Shown: one piece after another, positions 24,641 to 34,784 of the stretch
How positions within the stretch are numbered: position 1 is the first letter of the stretch
How the letters are laid out: every line of letters starts with the position of its first letter
Source: Effrenium voratum
Taxonomy: Eukaryota > Sar > Dinophyceae > Suessiales > Symbiodiniaceae
Assembly: GCA_963377175.1 (NCBI GenBank)
Contig: CAUJNA010001469.1
Span: forward strand, 143,501-207,500
Direction of reading: 5' to 3'
DNA length: 64,000 nt
Made by a program: the position numbers and the translations under genes
Notes under the pieces: generated by a model
What the model saw: the letters and a program-made list of their open reading frames with translations, nothing else
The model's database searches: none
What the model was told of the DNA's origin: nothing

Positions 24641-24792
24641 TTGCAACTTGCACTTGACTCCTTGCACTTGCAACTTGCACTTGACTCCTTGCTTGCAACT
24701 TGCACTTGACTCCACTGCACTTGCAACTTGCACTCTCCTTGCACTTGCAACTTGCACTTGACTTTGCACTTGGCTCCGCAATTGCACTCTCA
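24641..24792. repeat. Spacer of TTGCACTTGACTCC-type units
   Basis: Irregular units mixing TTGCAACTTGCACTTGACTC and short variants; forms the loop between the two opposed 13-bp arrays. Confidence 0.85.
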
Positions 24793-24883
24793 TGACTCCT
24801 TGCAATGACTCCTTGCAATGACTCCTTGCAATGACTCCTTGCAATGACTCCTTGCAATGACTCCTTGCAATGACTCCTTGCAA
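24793..24883 (-). repeat. 13-bp tandem array in opposite orientation, 7 copies
   Basis: Unit TGACTCCTTGCAA, the reverse complement of TTGCAAGGAGTCA. With the array at 24472-24640 it makes a long inverted repeat. Confidence 0.95.
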
Positions 24884-25000
24884 ACAAACAAGGAGTCAAG
24901 TGCAAGTTGCAAGTGCAAGGAGTCAAGTGCAATTGACTTGCGAGGAGTTAAAATCTCTTCTTAGGGCGGCGGGGTAGTGCCGACGACACTACACGAAAAT

Positions 25001-25500
25001 CGACCCTCTGCGGGGATCGGCGTGGTCGAGGTGCAAAAACCCATGGTTTTTTGCGATTTCTAAAGTTCCCGCGCGACCCTCTGCGGGGATCGGCGTGGTC
25101 GAGGTGCAAAAACCCATGGTTTTTTGCGATTTCTGCCTGCTCGCGCGACCCTCTGCGGGGATCGGCGTGGTCGAGGTGCAAAAACCCATGGTTTTTTGCG
25201 ATTTCTGCGGTGCTCGCGCAACCCTCTGCGGGGATCGGCGTGGTCGAGGTGCAAAAACTCGAGGTTTTTTGCGATTTCTGCGGTGCTCGCGCAACCCTCT
25301 GCGGGGATCGGCGTGGTCGAGGTGCAAAAACTCGAGGTTTTTTGCGATTTTGCCCTGCTCGCGCGACCCTCTGCGGGGATCGGCGTGGTCGAGGTGCAAA
25401 AACTCGAGGTTTTTTGCGATTTCTGCGGTGCTCGCGCAACCCTCTGCGGGAATCGGCGTGGTCGAGGTGCAAAAACTCGAGGTTTTTTGCGACTTTTGTT
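25001..25500. repeat. 72/73-bp tandem array, 7 copies
   Basis: Units start at 25001, 25074, 25146, 25219, 25292, 25364 and 25437. Each carries CTCTGCGGGGATCGGCGTGG and an A-run/T-run hairpin; the hairpin centre is CCCATGG in units 1-3 and CTCGAGG in units 4-7. Confidence 0.95.
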
Positions 25501-25516
25501 GTTCGAACTGGTCCTC

Positions 25517-25590
25517 GGGAGTTGTCTCGTGGTTCGCGCGCCTGCTCCCGGAACCGGCGGGTCGCGGGTTCGATTCCTCCCTGGTCCGCG
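25517..25590 (+). tRNA. tRNA-like segment (probably a degenerate tRNA or SINE head)
   Basis: GGTCGCGGGTTCGATTCC contains a perfect B-box/T-loop (GGTTCGATTCC), and GTCTCGTGGTTCGCGCG about 30 bases upstream looks like a D-arm/A-box. T-stem pairing is imperfect and the acceptor ends do not pair, so a working tRNA is unlikely. It sits exactly between the 73-bp array and the 14-bp array. Confidence 0.35.
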
Positions 25591-25614
25591 GGCGGGCGTC
25601 GCAAGATGCAACTT

Positions 25615-25972
25615 GCATTTTAAAGCAACTTGCGCAGAGCAACTTGCGCAGAGCAAGTTGCACAGAGCAACTTGCGCAGACCAACTTGCACCGACCAGTT
25701 TGCGCAGAGCGCCTTGCCTAGAGCAACTTGCGCAGAGCAACTTACGCAGAGCAACTTGCACAGAGCAACTTGCACAGAGCAGCTTGCACAGAGCAACTTG
25801 CAGGGAGCGCAATTTGCACAGAGCAACTTGCAGGGAGCCACTTGCAGGGACCAACTTGCCGGAGCAACTTGCGCGGAGCAACTTGCGCAGAGCAACTTGC
25901 ACAGTGCAACTTGCGTAGAGCAACTTGCGCAGACCAACTTGCACCGACCAGTTTGCGCAGAGCACCTTGCCT
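25615..25972. repeat. 14-bp tandem array
   Basis: About 25 units close to CAGAGCAACTTGCG, with variants GACCAACTTGCACC and GGGAGC. AACTTGC is also found in the spacer units at 24641-24792. Confidence 0.95.
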
Positions 25973-26345
25973 GGTGCTGTCTCGCGCTTGCTTCACGAAT
26001 GCTTCGTGTAGGGAAAAAGAACGCATCCTGCAGCATTGGGCCGACCTCGCTTGCGATGTTCTGCTTTCGGGCCAACCGTGGTCTAGTTTCTTTTTCGAAG
26101 GTCCCTGGGTTGGCCAGAATGTGAATCAACAGTCGGGCCACGGTTTTCTAAAGCACACAAAAATGAGCTGTTTCAACACTGGTTTGAAGATGTTTACAAT
26201 GACTGCTGCCTCGCCCTTAAAATGGAAAGCCTGGGATCTGGGAGTGATCCGTAAAAACAAGCTAAAAAGAGCACCGGCTGACGCCTGGGATCCATTGGAC
26301 ATATATTCACATTCCAAAAAAGGCATCGGCCCATCGCTATGCGAG

Positions 26346-26416
26346 ATCTACTACACGGCCTACGCCTCGAAGACCGGCGACCAGGGCAAGCTGTCCCTCT
26401 GGACCACGGAGGCCGG
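26346..26416 (+). CDS. VPS10 gene exon (IYYTAYASKTGDQGKLSLW)
   Basis: Acceptor GCGAG at 26341-26345, donor GTGGAC at 26417. IYYTAYASKTGDQGKLSLW then TTEAG is the counterpart of sortilin IFFTTYAN ... LELWRTSD. A clear VPS10 match with strong GC3 bias. Confidence 0.8.
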
Positions 26417-26871
26417 GTGGACTTTGGATTCGTGACCTACTTCTCGGTCTTCGGCAGGTGGCAAGCTGTTGGTAATCTAGGTCATAACCCACCTGCAAGT
26501 CCCCCATATGGTGGGTTTTGTCCTGTTATTTGGGGTTGCAATGCAAGTGGCTAACCACATGCGAACTTGGCCGAACCTTTAGAGTTGTTTGGTTTAAATG
26601 TAGTTCCTGAAGCGGCGCCATTGCAAAAAGTGAGCAGTTTTAAAGAAAACCTTTGCATCTCGAGCAAGAGTTGCGTCATGGGAACAAAACGCAAGGGCTA
26701 CACACAGCAGATTCAACCAAGCTAAGGGATCCAGGCGTGTGCGCAGGCGTGAGCAGGTGCGAAGGTTGTGTAAGCTCGCCTAGCACGGATGCCCGCTTGC
26801 CCCTGCCATGTTGCCGCAAAAACCGTTCCTTGATCTGCAGTAAAACCAACACGAACTCTGGAGTTGCTGAG
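26417..26871. other. Intron with AAGTCCCC element
   Basis: Contains the element copy at 26470-26578. No other feature recognised. Confidence 0.5.
26470..26578 (+). repeat. AAGTCCCC...CTTGGCCGAAC element, copy 2
   Basis: GTCATAACCCACCTGCAAGT, CCCCATATGGTGGGTTTTGT, and GCGAACTTGGCCGAACC at the 3' end. Confidence 0.75.
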
Positions 26872-26901
26872 CAAGAAGGCCGAGAAGAACAACAGTGCCA
26901 A
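26872..26901 (+). CDS. Possible micro-exon (KKAEKNNSAK)
   Basis: A coding-like stretch at 26841-26911 reads LELLSKKAEKNNSAKLMRLR with GC-rich third positions. The 30-base piece between an AG at 26870-26871 and a GT at 26902 fits the phase of both neighbours, but joining the flanking exons directly also fits, so its use is uncertain. Confidence 0.35.
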
Positions 26902-27502
26902 GTTGATGCGCCTGAGAGAAATTATTCATGAATTTCCTCCTCATAATCATCCACGTTATCTTAAACAGTGGCGGCTGCATAGAAGGAAACCTTCCACGAC
27001 AGGGACTCATGGCGTATTTGTAGACTTGCTCAAGCGGGGTCAAGGGTTCAGAACTGCCAGGCGGCCTGGTGTGCTTTTCATTCACCTCTAACGCGAATAT
27101 GAGCATGTGTTCTTGTGAGGGTGGTTATTTTGGCGTTGAAAGGAAGCCGAAAGGGAGCCACTCTTCGAGGCTTCCCCATTTGGCAACAAACCTTTCCGCA
27201 AAAGGAAGGCCCCAGAAGGAATTGCTGGGAGCGGTGCATCAAGGGCCGCAAGGCAGTCATGCGCTGACAAGGGCCACTGGATGCACAGGAACTATCCTCC
27301 TGTTTCTCCATTTTCCGCAAAGGGACATGGCGATGCAGTTTAAGAGTTGGAGCCGCCTCGGTGGCCTTACAGGGTCCAATCAAATTCACACCCAACTATT
27401 GCAAGTAAACCAACCATGCACCATGGCAAACAACTGAAACTCGTGTAAACCGCCAGACTCGCGGAACCAGCATCACACTGCCCGGCATGGGCGAAGAAAT
27501 AG
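26902..27502. other. Intron
   Basis: No repeat or exon I can support. Confidence 0.4.
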
Positions 27503-27560
27503 CGAAGAGGTGGACTTCAAGTCAGTGGACGTGAACGACAAGGGACGGCCCTCTGCTCCC
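27503..27560 (+). CDS. VPS10 gene exon (EEVDFKSVDVNDKGRPSAP)
   Basis: Acceptor AAATAG at 27497-27502, donor GTTGTT at 27561. EEVDFKSVDVNDKGRP occupies the place of the VPS10 strand between the LW-x-S motif and the next Asp-box. In phase with both neighbours; high GC3. Confidence 0.6.
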
Positions 27561-29415
27561 GTTGTTCGCGGGGCGCCCAGGTTTCACTTGGGTTTCAATG
27601 GTCGCCAGGGATCTAAGTCGAATGATGCGCAAGAATCTGCATTCGCAGGGGCCACCCAATCAGAATCCGGGGCGTTTATTAAGCCGTAAACAGAACTGGG
27701 TTTAGAGATTTCGCGATTTAAAGACAACCTTTTGGAGGCATTGAATTGGGGCCAGTATTTTGGACATGGAACGAGCGCTAAGCTGCCACAAAACCCACAC
27801 GAGCCCAACATGTTCGATGTCCTTTGGGGTCTCCTCCAAACTGGTTCTTGGGGTTGATTCAATACGAAGCCGAATCCGAAAATCGGATTTTCTGCGTACC
27901 CAGTGGGGACAGTCTTGGAACAATGTCATTTTCATTCCTCACCTGCCGCGATTGGCTGAAGAACCGCGAGGATTTCGGGGGATACAAGTTGGGAAGGCCA
28001 GAGCTAGGTTTTTTTCGCTTGGATGGTTCAGAACCAATCTGCAAGATCCTTATGCCTAATCTTCACTTGAGGTGCCCGGATAGGGCCCTGCCTCGAATGA
28101 TTCCCTGACAATGAAAAAGGTCGAGACGAACCACGCTTCGGGTGCGTTCCTGCGACTGGCGTGAATGTTGATCGACGGGGAAACAACAAATTGAAGACCA
28201 AACCAACGCCCAAGTCATTATGAGACAATCGTGTGTGCAATGATTTAGCGCTGACACGTTTCGGGCTAAGGGAGCCTTGGACCCCAAAGCCTAACCATAG
28301 GGCTTCAAACCACCGGAGGAAGCTGACTTGATGGACCTCCAAGGAAAGCTTTCCCCTGACCTCTAATTTGGTTTCAGTTCTGTCCCGGGTGTTCCTTTTG
28401 TCTTTTGTCCTTTGGTTCTGCAGTCAGTGGGGGCTCCGCTGCTTTTGCTTTGGCCCTGGAAGAATTCCGGATTCTTTGGGAGGATGTTTGACGGGAATGC
28501 GGAAGAACCACTTCTAAGAAGCACCCAGGGAGTGAATCTTATGCGCTTCCTGGCAGAGTGCCGCAACAGATTGTCCGAGAGCTAAGGTCTGAAGCACGGG
28601 AACAAGTTCATGATCTCAAACGAGTGCGCTCGGCATTAGACAGCGGGCTGTCCTCGACTCTCTTTCGAGAGCCATACCTTCTCCATTCTCAGGGATCATT
28701 CTCTTTAGACCATGGTCCACACCCCAAACAAAATGGCCCGCGTCTAAAACGAACGATGGGTGAAGATAAGTTGGGTGCATGTTGTTGTCCCTTTTGGATG
28801 GTTTCGAAGGGACACCAAAAGGAAAGCGTACCCATTTTTTGGGCTCCTGTTTTGAAACAGACGCATGTGAAATCGACCCTTTGAATCATTGTAACAGCGC
28901 CTCGCTTCCGCTTTCAAGCGAAGGATTCCCCTTGGTTGTCGAATCCAATTTTGTCTGAAAGGATTCGAGACATTTTCGCCGCCCACCCTGAAGGGATGTG
29001 AAGGCCATTTAGCCAGTTGGTCTCATTCCATAAACATGCGGCGATCAGCTCTCGAAATCCAGGATGGTCCAGAAGAACGATGAGCCAAAACCCATGGTGG
29101 GAACATCAGCAAGTTGGCTGACGGTTTGTGGTTTCCCTTTGGCCCCTGGTTTCCCTGTATATAAATCAATCCCGAGCAAGGGGTTGACTGGTTTTTTGGG
29201 GCGGGCAAATGAGCAGGGGGTATCTGCTCTGCCTCAAAACCACGCTCGCAAAGGGATCGCCAGCTCGGCAGGTGTCCATGCAGCCAAGCAATGTACCCAT
29301 TGTCGGCCCATGATGTATGTGGGATCCGGTAGAATTTGGACCTTGGTGCGCCGGGGAAACCCGTCAACGGGGTCCTTGTGCGGTCAAAACACCTTTTATA
29401 ACTTGGGGTTGGTTT

Positions 29416-29504
29416 GGATGGTCATGGACCCTTTTCGGAATTTAGACCACCAAACGAGGGGATTCCTTAGGGATCGATGACCATGAGAGGAGTTTTGACC
29501 ATCC
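29416..29504. repeat. GGATGGTCA TIR element
   Basis: Perfect 9-bp ends GGATGGTCA and TGACCATCC; internal GATGACCAT and AGGAGTTTTGACC shared with 45585 and 5538. Confidence 0.8.
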
Positions 29505-29640
29505 CTGGCTCGTGGCTCGTTTTCCAGATCGAATCTCAGGGTGTTGCTCTCCAAACCAGCAAAGCCGGCGGAAGCAGGCTACCCCGAAATGGTACCTGGA
29601 AGATAAGTTTCCCTTTTCCTGGGCTGATCCAATTTGTCAA

Positions 29641-29723
29641 CTCACTCCGTGAGGTCCTGGACTTTAAACTTTTTGGGAAGGCAATTTTAGTGGTACAAAG
29701 GGCCAACCCTCTTAGGAAGTGAG
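29641..29723. repeat. GTTCCTGGACTTT TIR element
   Basis: CTCACTCCGTGAGGTCCTGG at the left, TTTTTGGGAAGGCAATTTTA inside, GGAAGTGAG at the right; the ends are inverted. Confidence 0.8.
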
Positions 29724-29778
29724 TCAAGGTCACAAAAGGTGAACCTTGTGTTTTTCGGTCCGACAAGGGCAAGTGAGA
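29717..29778 (+). repeat. AAGTGAGTCAAGG-family element, copy 2
   Basis: AAGTGAGTCAAGGTCACAAA then AGGTGAACCTTGTG, CGGTCCGACAAGGGCAAGTG. It abuts the previous element, sharing its GGAAGTGAG end. Confidence 0.75.
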
Positions 29779-29877
29779 ATAAGATCCGCAGGACAAACAC
29801 CCATGCCAGAGTTGGTGTGATCCGGCTCCCCCAAGATGGGGCCCCAAATCCATGCAGGGGCAAAGGCAAGGAATCCA

Positions 29878-29901
29878 GACCGACCGACCGACCGACCGAC
29901 C
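29878..29901. repeat. GACC microsatellite
   Basis: Five to six GACC units in tandem. Confidence 0.95.
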
Positions 29902-30065
29902 GTGGCTATGGGAAGAAAGACCATATTTTTGTTGGTCTCTGATTTTGAAAAGGACGTCCCCCAACACAAACAATAGCACATGATAAGGCGTCAATTGAAA
30001 TTGGCATTGGACGCGCAATCGGGATTGGGGGATAGGAGCTCTTAAAATAGAAGCCTAAGTTGGTT

Positions 30066-30130
30066 GGTGTCCCTTTGGTTTCCTTTTAACCCCCCCCGAA
30101 AAGAAAAGTGCCCTAAAAAGGACACACCCA
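30066..30130. repeat. HP1 foldback element (short)
   Basis: GGTGTCCCTTTGGTTTCCTT, a C run, then GTGCCCTAAAAAGGACACAC. Confidence 0.75.
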
Positions 30131-30391
30131 CATTCCCCGAGCCAAAAGGTGGTGTAAAGGCGGCCCACCCCATCTCTTAACAAGTTCACTTCAAGAAACT
30201 CGATCGAGCAACCATGGTTCAGCTTACTTGCGATGTGTAGGGCAACCGTACTCCCCAAACTAAATTTTGAGAACAGGCCCCTGAACCCAAGCACTTTCAG
30301 TTGGACCCAGGGCGCTTTGTGCCCGTTTTCCTTCCGCCAGGTTCATTCTGGTCGCCAAGGTCAAAAGCGAGGAGACGGGAGCACAGAGCGG

Positions 30392-30492
30392 CTCACTCCC
30401 CGAGTTCATGGACTTTGAACACTTTTTGGTAGGACCATTTTAGTGGCAAACAACAACTCAGTTTTTTTTGGCCAGTCCACGCCGAAAGTGAG
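30392..30492. repeat. GTTCCTGGACTTT TIR element
   Basis: CTCACTCCCCGAGTTCATGG ... TAGGACCATTTTAGTGGCAA ... TTTTTGGCCAGTCCACGCCG ... AAGTGAG. Confidence 0.8.
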
Positions 30493-30702
30493 GAGAGTCA
30501 GAAAAGGCGGAGGACACATCATTTCAGCGCCTACCCCAATGGGCAGTTTTAGTCACTAAAACTTTTAGTTGGCCACTTGCCAGTTTCCAGCCATGGCCGT
30601 AGACTTCTAGGGGGCTAACAATTTGCAGCGCCTTCAGCTACGCGGTGCTGTCAGGCGGAGAAACGTGGGTCTTGCCCGCCTTTCCTATCCTTTGGGGAGC
30701 TT

Positions 30703-30800
30703 CAAGTGGGTGTGTCCTTTTTTTTTGGATACCTCTTTCTTGGTGTGTGGTTTCAAAGGGAAACCAGGATGAAAACCACCAGCTAAAGAAGGACACCCAA
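30703..30800. repeat. HP1 foldback element
   Basis: AAGTGGGTGTGTCCTTTTTT on the left, core GTGTGTGGTTTCAAAGGGAA, right arm AAAGAAGGACACCCAAGTGG. Confidence 0.85.
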
Positions 30801-31172
30801 GTGGGATGCTCCAGGACAGCGGGCAACTTTTCAACCTTTCAGAAGGCAGGAAAGGCGATGGAGTTCAGAAATCCAAAGCACAGCCTTGGTGGTTTCCTGG
30901 ACGTATCCTTCCTTTTCCATCTGCGTTTCAGAATATGTGTTATTTCCTCCTGTTAGAGGGAATCTATCACTCCTGGACATATAGTCTTTGGTGCATTTTG
31001 CTTGGATGTTTGGACTTTAACATTTTGCCAACGAATAGGTTTTCCATCAAACCACTAAAAGTTATTTTTTTAGCAGGGGAGAAGAGGGGCAACCGAGTTA
31101 TTTTTCCCAGGGGTGAAGCAAGGGAACTCCGCGGAAGCGAAGCTGGGGAGTTTTTGTGGAGAGGAGAAGCAG

Positions 31173-31217
31173 ACTGTGAACCTCATGGTCTCCAGCGACG
31201 GTGCCACTACTTGGAAG
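31173..31217 (+). CDS. VPS10 gene exon with Asp-box-like motif (TVNLMVSSDGATTWK)
   Basis: Acceptor GAAGCAG at 31166-31172. SSDGATTW is close to the Asp-box S-x-D-x-G-x-T-W that marks VPS10 propeller blades (Gly replaced by Ala). A GC donor (31218) ends it in phase; the frame stays open to a TAG at 31238. It matches sortilin IHVSTDQGDTW. Confidence 0.7.
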
Positions 31218-32198
31218 GCCTGGGCCAGAGAAAGCGACTAGCAGGGCTCCATCGTTGTTTATCCCAAGGGTAGCCTTAAAATTCAAGTATAAAGTATAAA
31301 CCTTTGGTAGTTTGGATTGGTTTGGATTTGGATTTGAAGCCCTGGTTTTTGAGGATCAAGGGCCCAAGCAATTCTGCTTGTGGGCGGGCCCAAGTTGATT
31401 TTTCAGGGTTTCCCAACATTTCTGTTTCACGGCGTGTCACAGTTTCTGGGGGTGGCCCAAAGCTTCGATGGGGTATCCCAAAAATTATGTTGAAGAGTGT
31501 CATATTTTTTGTTGGGTGCCAACAGTATGCGAGCCCTATTATGGCATGCACTCCCACTGAAAACGGCATTGCTGCGCGTCGGACAGTTTGGGCACTTAAA
31601 TCTTGGCAACCTACCTCTTTCCCCCTTTTGAGGGAAACGGAATCCCAAAAAAGTCCAGTTGTGGGCAAATGTTCAGCATCACTTGGCGCCAAAATTTAAG
31701 GCGAGTTTCCCTCCTGAGGTGATGCTGTTCGAGGGTTCCAAACCATGGCAGGGCAGGTGGTCAGGGCCAAAGCTCAGCTGGGGTCCTCGTGGCAAGGGGT
31801 TTCCTGTTAAAACCCAAGGGTACTCAACGCGCGAACCAATGGGTGTGTCATAAAACATGGGAATTGGAACACCCCAAAACAGAAAACTTCGGACTTTCGC
31901 AAGGTGGCCTCTAAAAGATGAACAACACCCAAATCTAGAGGGATGGATTCCTTTTTCTACTCGTGGTTGGTGGGTGGAGCTAGTAGGCATACCACGGCCT
32001 TTCTATTCTACTCTGAGAAAGGGTCGCTCATGAGAGGACAAACCGAAAGAAAGTTTAGGGGTCACCACGGCACAGCGGCTCATATAGATGCACAAAGCGC
32101 AAGTGGCAGCGCAGGCGACCTCACATGGCAGCCAGGATTCCTTTTCCATGTTTCAAACCCAGGCGGGGGATGACCTGACCCCGCCTCGTCGCCTCGAG
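31218..32198. other. Intron
   Basis: No clear repeat or exon beyond a TTGGATTTGGATTTGAAGCC motif also seen at 11225. Confidence 0.4.
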
Positions 32199-32242
32199 GG
32201 GGCCTTGCTCCCCTCCGGCATGGGCGAGCTGGAGGAGAAGTG
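32199..32242 (+). CDS. VPS10 gene exon (GALLPSGMGELEEK)
   Basis: Acceptor CTCGAG at 32193-32198. GALLPSGMGELEEK followed by a split W codon corresponds to the VPS10 segment with ALP before YTILD-SEG. A GC donor at 32243 is required for phase; a GT donor at 32257 would break it. Strong GC3. Confidence 0.65.
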
Positions 32243-32680
32243 GCCCGAAGCCCCGGGTGCCAAGGCAGCTATCGGTTGCCGCCCAGGGAACAGGAGCTTC
32301 GCTTGACTATTGGGCAACGGATCTTTAGACTTTGACTTTCTGGTTGAAATCAAGTTGTGTTTTCCACCAACCCCCCAAAAGGTTAAAAACTTTTTGCAGG
32401 GGGGTCAACAGCAATCAAGTTCAGTTGGTAGGTGTCTTTTAGGTCGCAACCTGTAAGCTTCCAACAATGGGACCCCTGATTTTCAAGAAACGAGAGACTC
32501 TCTGTGTGTGGGATGCTTGAAATGGATATCAAAGGAAACCCACCAGATTTGGGTCTGGCGCACAACTAAGGAGATCAAAAACTAGTCTTGGGTGTCCAAA
32601 CGTCGGGCCGAGCCTAGCAACACAATGGGCTTGGTCTCCAACTAGGATCTCCTTCTTTGAGGTTAAACAAAGGGAAACTC

Positions 32681-32774
32681 TTACCCCCTGAGCTCCTGGA
32701 CTTTGTGCTTGTTGGGAAAACCATTTTAGAGGCAACAGCAAGTTTTGACTTTTTTTGGCCATTCAGAAAGTGAG
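32681..32774. repeat. GTTCCTGGACTTT TIR element
   Basis: CCCCTGAGCTCCTGGACTTT ... TTGGGAAAACCATTTTAGAG ... TTTTTTTGGCCATTCAG ... AAAGTGAG. Confidence 0.8.
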
Positions 32775-33747
32775 AGCCACCCATGTCGGGGCTTTCCCTC
32801 ATTTAGCACACACACACAGACCAATCCGCTCATCTGGGAATTCTTCGAAACGAGTTGGAACATGGGCATCCTACGTCAGCTTGGTTCAACCCAGATATGC
32901 GACTTTCTTTGTTGAAGGGGAGGTTCCCTGGAAAAAATCCATCGATCTGTCGCAAGGACAGGCTTAGATCCCCTCCAAATGAATTGGGTTTGCTTCCAGG
33001 ACCGATTGTATGGAAATGGAAAGGGGGGGGTTTACGTGGCTTGGAGGTAGCCTCAATAAAGGAGCCCCCCACACACATCTTCCGTGGTACGTTTTTGCCC
33101 GTGGTGTCAGACTGGCAAGCCAGGGTCTTCAAGGCACGTGGATGCAGGCACTTTCACAAAGAGGCTAGCAGCCCGGTGTAGATGATGATCAATGGTCACA
33201 TGTGCCAGAGAAGCGCGAGTCGGCCAACATGCGAGGGGCATCATTGCAATTAGCAACATGCAAAGTGTTCAAAAGTGGCCCAGTTTTGACGACGAGATAA
33301 CATTTGCTGGGCGTTATTCCTGTTTCGGCCCAAACAATTCGATTATTTTTACCAACTTATGTTTTTGCCCAGCCCCCTTTTGAAACCACCAAACAAGTTC
33401 ATTTTGAGAACCGCCACTTGTAATCTGGGCCTTTTGCACACGAAACACATTCAATACAGTGACATCCTCAAAAGTTGACCTCCAAATAGTTCGAAGGCGT
33501 TTCACGCGTCCCCCTAAAAGGACACATGAAACGTCGAGCGGGTCCCGAATGACACTTCACTTCAGTCCCAGTTCGGTCTTTGGGTCTTGGGGAGCCTTCT
33601 TGCGAGGCCAGAAAAAGCCCACACGGCGGGAGAAACACGGGATACAAAGCTGAAACCCCAACACCTCCCCCTCTCCCCGGGTTTGCACAACCAGAGATTC
33701 ATGTTCCACTCGACGGGATCTGACCCTTGGGTTTCTTATCCTTTTGG

Positions 33748-33809
33748 CCGTTGAGTCAGGGTCGCAAAGCGTGATCACCTTGGTTTCTGGGTCCAAGGGC
33801 AAGTGAGGG
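33748..33809 (+). repeat. AAGTGAGTCAAGG-family element, copy 3
   Basis: GAGTCAGGGTCGCAAAGCGT, GATCACCTTGGTTTCTGGGT, CCAAGGGCAAGTGAG. Confidence 0.65.
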
Positions 33810-33898
33810 AATCTTCACCCCGGATAAATTTCTCGCCTCCTACTACAAGAAAGGGGCGTTCCCTCGAAAGTGGGCCCATTTCCACATGAAGACCGTAG

Positions 33899-33953
33899 GT
33901 ACACCATCGTGGATACCTCCGAGGGAGCCGTGCTCCTTCACCTGAACTCCGAT
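33899..33953 (+). CDS. VPS10 gene exon (YTIVDTSEGAVLLHLNSD)
   Basis: Acceptor CCGTAG at 33893-33898. YTIVDTSEGAVLLHLNSD is a textbook VPS10 signature (YTILD-SEGSVFLHVNH in fungal proteins). A GC donor at 33954 gives phase zero and the right spacing to the next motif; a GT donor at 33971 would add AEKLPG but breaks phase. Confidence 0.85.
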
Positions 33954-34734
33954 GCGGAGAAACTGCCGGGGTGGGGGGGGCACCAGGCTGGTTTTCTTGG
34001 GGGGTGCCAGGCATACTGGTCACCGCACTTTTGCTTTTGGCAGCGTTGGCGTTTAGAGTTGCTTTTAGAATGACATACTCTACTCAAAGTCTACAGGTTC
34101 AGCAAGGAACCAACAAACCACCAGGTGGGGAGCACACCCAGAGGAAGCCATTTCTTCATCCCCATATTCTGACACATATCCAAAAAAAACAAAAAACAAC
34201 CAACTTGGCTTTGAAGGCCTGCTGCACCAATGACCAAGTGCAACAGAGGGCATTCTCACGAGCTCGTTTTCCCCCGCGTCCGTCACCGGTAACTTTGACT
34301 TCCCCTTTGACCCGGATTCATATGAGAATCCCCTTTGTAAAGTCAGCCAACAGGGGATTGCTGACACGTGGGTGACATGGGTGTGTTTTTTTGCGGGTGC
34401 TCTTTGTGAGTCGGTTTAAAGGGAAAACAAAAGGACACCTTCTTTTGGAATCCCCATGGAGGGCCACTTCACCCTGCGCTGCTCAATCGCTTAAACTAAA
34501 CATGTTTCCAAAGGGCCGGCCCAACTCTGTTTGGGTGCTAAATCGCCCACAACCGTTGCTTTATCCAAAAGGATACCAAAAGGGGATGGCTAATTAATCT
34601 TCATGAAATTTAGCTTGTTGCTTTCGTTAGAACACATACAAAGACAATCCCCCCCCCCCAATTTAACCCCCAGGCAACCGCCCGTCTGCTGCTTCTGCCC
34701 CTTCCAACTCTTCGACCGCCCGCCGCCGTCGCAG
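33954..34734. other. Intron
   Basis: HP1-type foldback about 34380-34445 (GTGTGTTTTTTTGCGGGTGC, core CGGTTTAAAGGGAAAAC). Confidence 0.5.
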
Positions 34735-34784
34735 GAGGAGAAGGACACGGGGCGCGTCTTCGTGTCGGACAGCGAGGGCTACAA
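34735..34784 (+). CDS. VPS10 gene exon (EEKDTGRVFVSDSEGYK)
   Basis: Acceptor GTCGCAG at 34728-34734, donor GTGCGC at 34785. GRVFVSDSEGYK is the VPS10 motif G-x-(L/V)-(Y/F)-(I/V)-SDS-x-G. The last lysine codon is split AA|G across a canonical GT-AG intron to YSQSLLHNV, one of the best-supported joins in the window. Confidence 0.85.

Larger units (their letters stand above)
23919..26345. other. Intron carrying the composite satellite block
   Basis: From 24472 to about 25972 it is almost entirely arrays (listed separately). The remainder holds no recognised feature. Confidence 0.6.
27561..31172. other. Intron, repeat-rich
   Basis: HP1 elements near 28783-28866, at 30066-30130 and 30703-30800; GGATGGTCA element 29416-29504; GTTCCTGGACTTT elements 29641-29723 and 30392-30492; AAGTGAGTCAAGG element 29717-29778; a GACC microsatellite 29878-29901. 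Confidence 0.55.
32243..33898. other. Intron
   Basis: GTTCCTGGACTTT element 32681-32774 and AAGTGAGTCAAGG-family copy 33748-33809. Confidence 0.5.

Noticed and set aside
25517..25590. Functional tRNA gene
   Set aside because: Acceptor arms do not pair and the anticodon stem is poor; kept only as tRNA-like.
24948..26141. Minus- and plus-strand frames of 170-300 residues across the satellite block
   Set aside because: They simply translate the 73-bp and 14-bp arrays; repeats of EFLHLDHADPRRG or CKLLCAS are array shadows.
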